Positions 22,715-25,261 of a DNA stretch of 25,261 nucleotides are shown piece after piece (position 1 is the first letter of the stretch; each line of letters opens with the position of its first letter). This DNA is from a virus: positions 1 through 25,261 of IMG/VR virus record IMGVR_UViG_3300025293_001613; one strand, 5' to 3'. Made by a program: the position numbers and the translations under genes. The notes beneath the pieces were generated by a model. It ran no database searches, was not told the DNA's origin, and saw only the letters and a program-made list of their open reading frames with translations.

Positions 22715-23262
22715 CAGGCGATCCCCAGCAGCTCGCGCCGCAGATCGTTGACCACTTCAGCAGACAGGCCGCCACGCTTGGCCACTTCGGCTGCCTTGTC
22801 GGCGGCCTCTCGGGCCATTTCCTTGCGCAGTTCCCGCGCCCATTTCTTTTGGTTGATCGTCATGCGGCCCAGGTCTGCCAGTGCGTGGCTGATGGTGCCC
22901 ATGTGTTTGGCGGCCTTTTCCGGCTCGTGCTCTGCGCGGCTCAGTGCCAGTGTTATCTGCATAAGCTGGTGCTGCACCATCTGGCTGGTAGCGCCCATGA
23001 GCGCGCCCTTTGAGTCCTCGTCTGACTCGGACCATGCTTTGGCCATTTCGGTGCTTTTACGAACCGCACTCATCGCTTCATCGAACTCTTCCTGGAGCGC
23101 GCTACCGTAGCGGTGCACGGCTGAGCGGGAGAGCTTGAAACCGTTCTCTTCCAGCCAGTCAGTGAGACCCTTGTAGTCCTGAAATCCACTGCTGACGAGC
23201 CGCTCATTCAGCTCATCGCGTAGCTCCGGTGGGAGATCGTAGATCTTCGAGCGCGGCGGCAT
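22714..23262 (-). CDS. Small terminase-type protein, Mu gp27 / DUF3486 family
   Basis: This 182-aa protein is the DUF3486 type, proposed as the DNA-recognising small terminase subunit. It begins MPPRSKIYDLPPELRDELNE, then an N-terminal HTH-like region (YKGLTDWLEENGFKLSRSAV, about 28-47) and long helices rich in Ala, Glu and Lys, ending in LSAEVVNDLRRELLGIA. The motif order is that of Mu gp27. I chose ATG 23262 with GGGAG upstream, one base after the gp26-like stop. The frame is open to 23481, but the extension lacks similarity and overlaps the upstream gene. The stop is TGATG-coupled to the 33-codon ORF. Confidence 0.92.
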   Translation of the reverse strand: MPPRSKIYDLPPELRDELNERLVSSGFQDYKGLTDWLEENGFKLSRSAVHRYGSALQEEFDEAMSAVRKSTEMAKAWSESDEDSKGALMGATSQMVQHQLMQITLALSRAEHEPEKAAKHMGTISHALADLGRMTINQKKWARELRKEMAREAADKAAEVAKRGGLSAEVVNDLRRELLGIA

Positions 23263-23263
23263 A

Positions 23264-23563
23264 TCAGGCTCCCGGCTGGGGGGCGGCGACGCCTGGCGTG
23301 CATGCCCGGCCTGCGGCCACGTCGCTGCCTCGGCTGGTGAGGGTGATGAGCCAGCCGGCGCGGGGCTGCTGAACAATGACGAGGCCTTGCTCCTCCAGCC
23401 AGGCCAGCTCGCTGTGTAGGCGATCTTTGCCCAGATGATGGCCGTAATTGCCCTGTAACTCGTCGTTAAGGCTGTATTCATTGGCGGTGTACATGGTTCG
23501 GCGAGCGAGGATCCGGAGGATGCCGAGCCGCACGCCGCTGCTCTGAAACTCGTGGTAACTCAC
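23264..23563 (-). CDS. Mu gp26-like winged-helix protein
   Basis: This 99-aa protein lies at the Mu gp26 position just before the small terminase. It begins MSYHEFQSSGVRLGILRILA and carries a winged-helix-like pattern: SLNDELQGNYGHHLGKDRLH (recognition-like helix), then SELAWLEEQGLVIVQQ and GWLITLTSRGSDVAAGRAC (wing and C-terminal strand). This matches the VpaChn25_0724/gp26 family, described as ArsR-like. It may bind DNA for packaging or regulate late genes, but that is inference. The ATG at 23563 overlaps the previous stop by 4 nt (ATGA). Confidence 0.85.
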   Translation of the reverse strand: MSYHEFQSSGVRLGILRILARRTMYTANEYSLNDELQGNYGHHLGKDRLHSELAWLEEQGLVIVQQPRAGWLITLTSRGSDVAAGRACTPGVAAPQPGA

Positions 23564-23940
23564 TGTTTTGGCCCCTTTTCGGTAAGCAGGTACTGGTTAA
23601 TCATGGAAAGCTGAGTGCTGAGCTGGCGCATTTGCCCGCTCGATTTCGAGAGGTCTTCCGCCACAACGTTGAGCCGGTCGTAAATCCGCGATAGGTCGCT
23701 GTGCTTGGGCGCGTCTTCAAGCCGGCGCTCCATAACTGCACCGCGGCTCTCGCACATAGTCATTCGCGCTTCCAGCCCGTCGATGTGCTCGTGAATATCC
23801 GCGCGCAGCCCGGATATTGCGCTCTCGTTGGCTTTGCTCTTGTTCGTCAAATGCGTGTACACAAACAAGGCTATGAGCCCCAGCATTTGCAGTGCGCTCA
23901 GCCAGAAGGCGGCGGCTTTGTAGTCCATGGCTTCGAGCAT
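23560..23940 (-). CDS. DUF2730-like membrane/coiled-coil protein (Mu gp25 position)
   Basis: This 126-aa protein has one N-terminal transmembrane helix (AAFWLSALQMLGLIALFVY, about 10-28) and a long charged coiled coil afterwards (about 35-120). It resembles Mu gp25/DUF2730. Topology would be N-in or N-out with a helical rod, a layout also used by inner-membrane spanins, so a lysis role is possible but unproven. An internal ATG at codon 5 (MDYKAAAF) could also serve. The first ATG overlaps the upstream TGA as TGATG, which favours 23940. The 3' end overlaps gp26. Confidence 0.8.
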   Translation of the reverse strand: MLEAMDYKAAAFWLSALQMLGLIALFVYTHLTNKSKANESAISGLRADIHEHIDGLEARMTMCESRGAVMERRLEDAPKHSDLSRIYDRLNVVAEDLSKSSGQMRQLSTQLSMINQYLLTEKGPKQ

Positions 23941-24164
23941 CAGCGACTCCGTAGTTCATGATCCTGCTGACAGTCCGGACAGCGCGTGCAGCGCGGCAAA
24001 ACGGCGATGCGGCGCGGATCTATGATTGCTTCGCAGTCGTTGCAGTGCCGCTCGCCATTGATTTCCAGGGGTTTCCCGTGCTCCTGGTTGAGTGCGGCAC
24101 GGATGCCCTGACGAGTGAGCCTCTCGGTGTAATCCGCCGCCTGTTCAAAGTGCTTTTCGTCCAT
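23940..24164 (-). CDS. TraR/DksA-type zinc finger protein
   Basis: This 74-aa protein has the C4 zinc finger of the DksA/TraR family: Cys41-x2-Cys44 then Cys62-x2-Cys65 with 17 residues between, in the form CNDC...IIDPRRIAVLP...CPDCQ. Cys59 is an extra cysteine. The N-terminal helix (residues 1-30) is short like TraR, lacking most of the DksA coiled coil. TraR binds RNA polymerase through the secondary channel and changes promoter output without ppGpp. In a phage this could bias host transcription during late growth. Short stand-alone TraR-like proteins are common in Mu-like phages. The start ATG is 24164, a few bases after the holin stop; it is coupled to the downstream gene as TGATG. Confidence 0.9.
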   Translation of the reverse strand: MDEKHFEQAADYTERLTRQGIRAALNQEHGKPLEINGERHCNDCEAIIDPRRIAVLPRCTRCPDCQQDHELRSR

Positions 24165-24167
24165 GCC

Positions 24168-24770
24168 TCAATCCCGCGCCGGCCTGGCCAGGGCGTCTGC
24201 CAGGCGCTCCAGTGCGCCGGTTCCGTCTTGCCCTGCGCGGGCGCGCTTATCCCGGCTGCGGGCGCGAATGTTGATGCCGAGCACACCCAGGGCGATGCCC
24301 CAAAGGGTCAGCATTGAGCCCACCAGAGTGGCGATGCCACCGAGGATTTTGTCGGCATGCTCCGGGTACACAAACGCGGCACCGACGATTGCGGCCGCAA
24401 TAGCGAGGAAGGTGATCACCCAGCTCAGGCAGGTGGCATAACCCCACGTAGGCCGCCACCGGCGGACATACGGATCATCTGCCGCCGCTTCGGCGCGCAT
24501 GGTGGCGTTGATCTCCTGTAGGCGCACGGTTTCGGCTTCCAGGGTCATGGCTTCCAGGCGCTCTCGGTGGTCGTTTTGCAGTTGCTGTAGCTTGATCGCG
24601 GCGGTTGGGTCGCGCTCCAGGGCTTGAGCAATCGCGTTCGGTTCCGGCTCTACATCCAGTGCGGCGGCAATCAGCGACCCGGCTACGCCACCGGCAGGCC
24701 CCAGGGCGTTGCCGAGTATTGGCGCGGTTTTACTGACTACACGTTTGATGCCGTCCCAGTCCCAACTCAT
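24168..24770 (-). CDS. Holin, 3TM family
   Basis: This 200-aa protein likely forms the lethal hole in the inner membrane. Two strong membrane segments are visible at about 111-135 (TCLSWVITFLAIAAAIVG) and 142-166 (LGGIATLVGSMLTLWGIALG), with an amphipathic N-terminal helix (about 12-38, LGPAGGVAGSLIAAAL) as a possible third. A charged coiled stretch (about 55-95) and a basic, polar C-terminus follow the pattern of 3TM-type phage holins. It overlaps the endolysin stop as ATGA (24767-24770), so the two are translationally coupled. No obvious antiholin gene or dual start is visible. Confidence 0.88.
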   Translation of the reverse strand: MSWDWDGIKRVVSKTAPILGNALGPAGGVAGSLIAAALDVEPEPNAIAQALERDPTAAIKLQQLQNDHRERLEAMTLEAETVRLQEINATMRAEAAADDPYVRRWRPTWGYATCLSWVITFLAIAAAIVGAAFVYPEHADKILGGIATLVGSMLTLWGIALGVLGINIRARSRDKRARAGQDGTGALERLADALARPARD

Positions 24771-25261
24771 GCCTTCACCATTTTCAGCGCGTCCTGGGGC
24801 ATGTGAAGCCCCACTACGTAGTGGGTTTCACCATCCTTTCGAACCGATGTGAGCGCCTGCCGGCGCGGTATTTCGCCGGGTCTCGCAATGCCGACGTGTA
24901 CCCACCGGCCAAACTCGTGAATGATTTGGTCAAATGGCAGACCCATGTGAACGAACCATCGGGCAGCGCTGAGCGAGCTTGTTCCGGAGACTGCGATATC
25001 CGCAGCTAGACCAGAGATGTGATAGCTGTTTGGGCTGCCGCCAATCGCGCGATTAAGGAGCCTTGGGCGGTAGCCTGAGCTGATGAAAATCGGGCCAAGC
25101 GCATCGCGGGCGGGCTGAAGCACTTGCTCGCAAAGCGTTTTCAGGTTCCGGAATGTGTCGCTGTCTTGCTCAACGTTCACATCGAGCCCGAATCGCGCTG
25201 CTGTTTCAGAGCGGGTGAACTCGTCGAGGAAGAAGTTTCTGGAGAGAAGGATTCTGTTCAC
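24767..25261 (-). CDS. Endolysin, M15 peptidase family (D-Ala-D-Ala carboxypeptidase-like)
   Basis: This 164-aa protein cleaves peptidoglycan peptides during lysis. The zinc site of the M15 group is seen: His81 and Asp88 in SYHISGLAAD, His122 in RWVHVG, with catalytic-type Glu116 (IHEFG). The conserved SSGYRPRLLN (61-70) precedes it. The N-terminus (LSRNFFLDEFTRSETAARFG) is the typical family opening. No signal peptide or transmembrane segment is present, so release depends on the holin. The GTG at 25261 sits exactly on the window edge. It gives the usual family N-terminus, but I cannot see upstream sequence to confirm it. Confidence 0.92.
   Translation of the reverse strand: MNRILLSRNFFLDEFTRSETAARFGLDVNVEQDSDTFRNLKTLCEQVLQPARDALGPIFISSGYRPRLLNRAIGGSPNSYHISGLAADIAVSGTSSLSAARWFVHMGLPFDQIIHEFGRWVHVGIARPGEIPRRQALTSVRKDGETHYVVGLHMPQDALKMVKA

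Noticed and set aside
23263-23481. Longer start for the small terminase
   Set aside because: It overlaps the gp26-like gene and lacks family similarity; ATG 23262 has GGGAG upstream and the DUF3486 N-terminus.
23717-23959. Nested alternative-frame spanin-like ORF
   Set aside because: It has no lipobox, signal sequence or membrane segment and looks like an out-of-frame shadow.
1-25261. CRISPR arrays, insertion sequences, phage ends or integrase genes
   Set aside because: No regular spaced repeats, no transposase-like ORF and no terminal inverted repeats were seen in this window.

Overview
The window is the late (virion and lysis) half of a transposable, Mu-like phage or prophage. Every convincing protein gene lies on the minus strand, so transcription runs from position 25261 toward position 1. 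The DNA is GC-rich, genes are packed with ATGA, GTGA, TGATG and TAATG stop/start overlaps, and most starts have Shine-Dalgarno-like sequences. This suits a phage of a fairly GC-rich gammaproteobacterium. The exact host cannot be named from this sequence, and transposase, repressor and phage ends are outside the window.

Layout in transcription order. (1) Lysis and small genes, 25261-22613: M15-type endolysin, holin, a TraR/DksA zinc-finger protein, a DUF2730-like membrane/coiled-coil protein, a winged-helix gp26-like protein, the DUF3486 small terminase, and a 33-codon ORF wedged between the two terminase genes. (2) Mu-type packaging and head module, 22616-13787: large terminase (gp28 type), DUF935 portal (gp29), MuF head morphogenesis protein with a candidate C-terminal nuclease-like domain (gp30), virion morphogenesis protein G (gp31), protease I with an in-frame internal scaffold start (gp32/Z), major capsid protein T (gp34), then gp35-, gp36- and gp37-like genes and a 47-aa protein. 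(3) Siphovirus-type flexible tail, 13787-5909: tail tube, tail assembly chaperones joined by an A AAA AAG -1 frameshift site, a 1451-aa tape measure protein, and a propeller plus carbohydrate-binding tail protein. No contractile sheath gene is seen, so this is a Mu head on a non-contractile tail, as in D3112/B3-type phages. (4) Host-contact module, 5909-954: SGNH hydrolase tail protein, a signal-peptide-bearing lectin-like protein, an Ala-rich repeat fibre and two small beta-rich proteins. (5) A structured 152-bp spacer, then a Dam-type adenine methyltransferase ending at position 1.

The genes form one assembly line: terminase and portal package DNA into a T/Z/I prohead, F and G complete it, the chaperones and tape measure build the tail, the distal proteins bind or trim the host surface, and holin plus endolysin release progeny. 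Dam could methylate phage DNA.

The most unusual items are non-coding. A plus-strand tRNA-like element (18009-18095) sits antisense to the late operon between genes F and G. It has a perfect 7-bp acceptor stem, canonical D-loop and T-arm, an abnormal extended anticodon hairpin and a plausible promoter. A 371-bp gap (17108-17478) in front of the protease gene carries paired CTCAGAG palindromes, an 11-bp-period direct repeat and a hairpin over the start region. It occupies the position of Mu's late promoter P_I.
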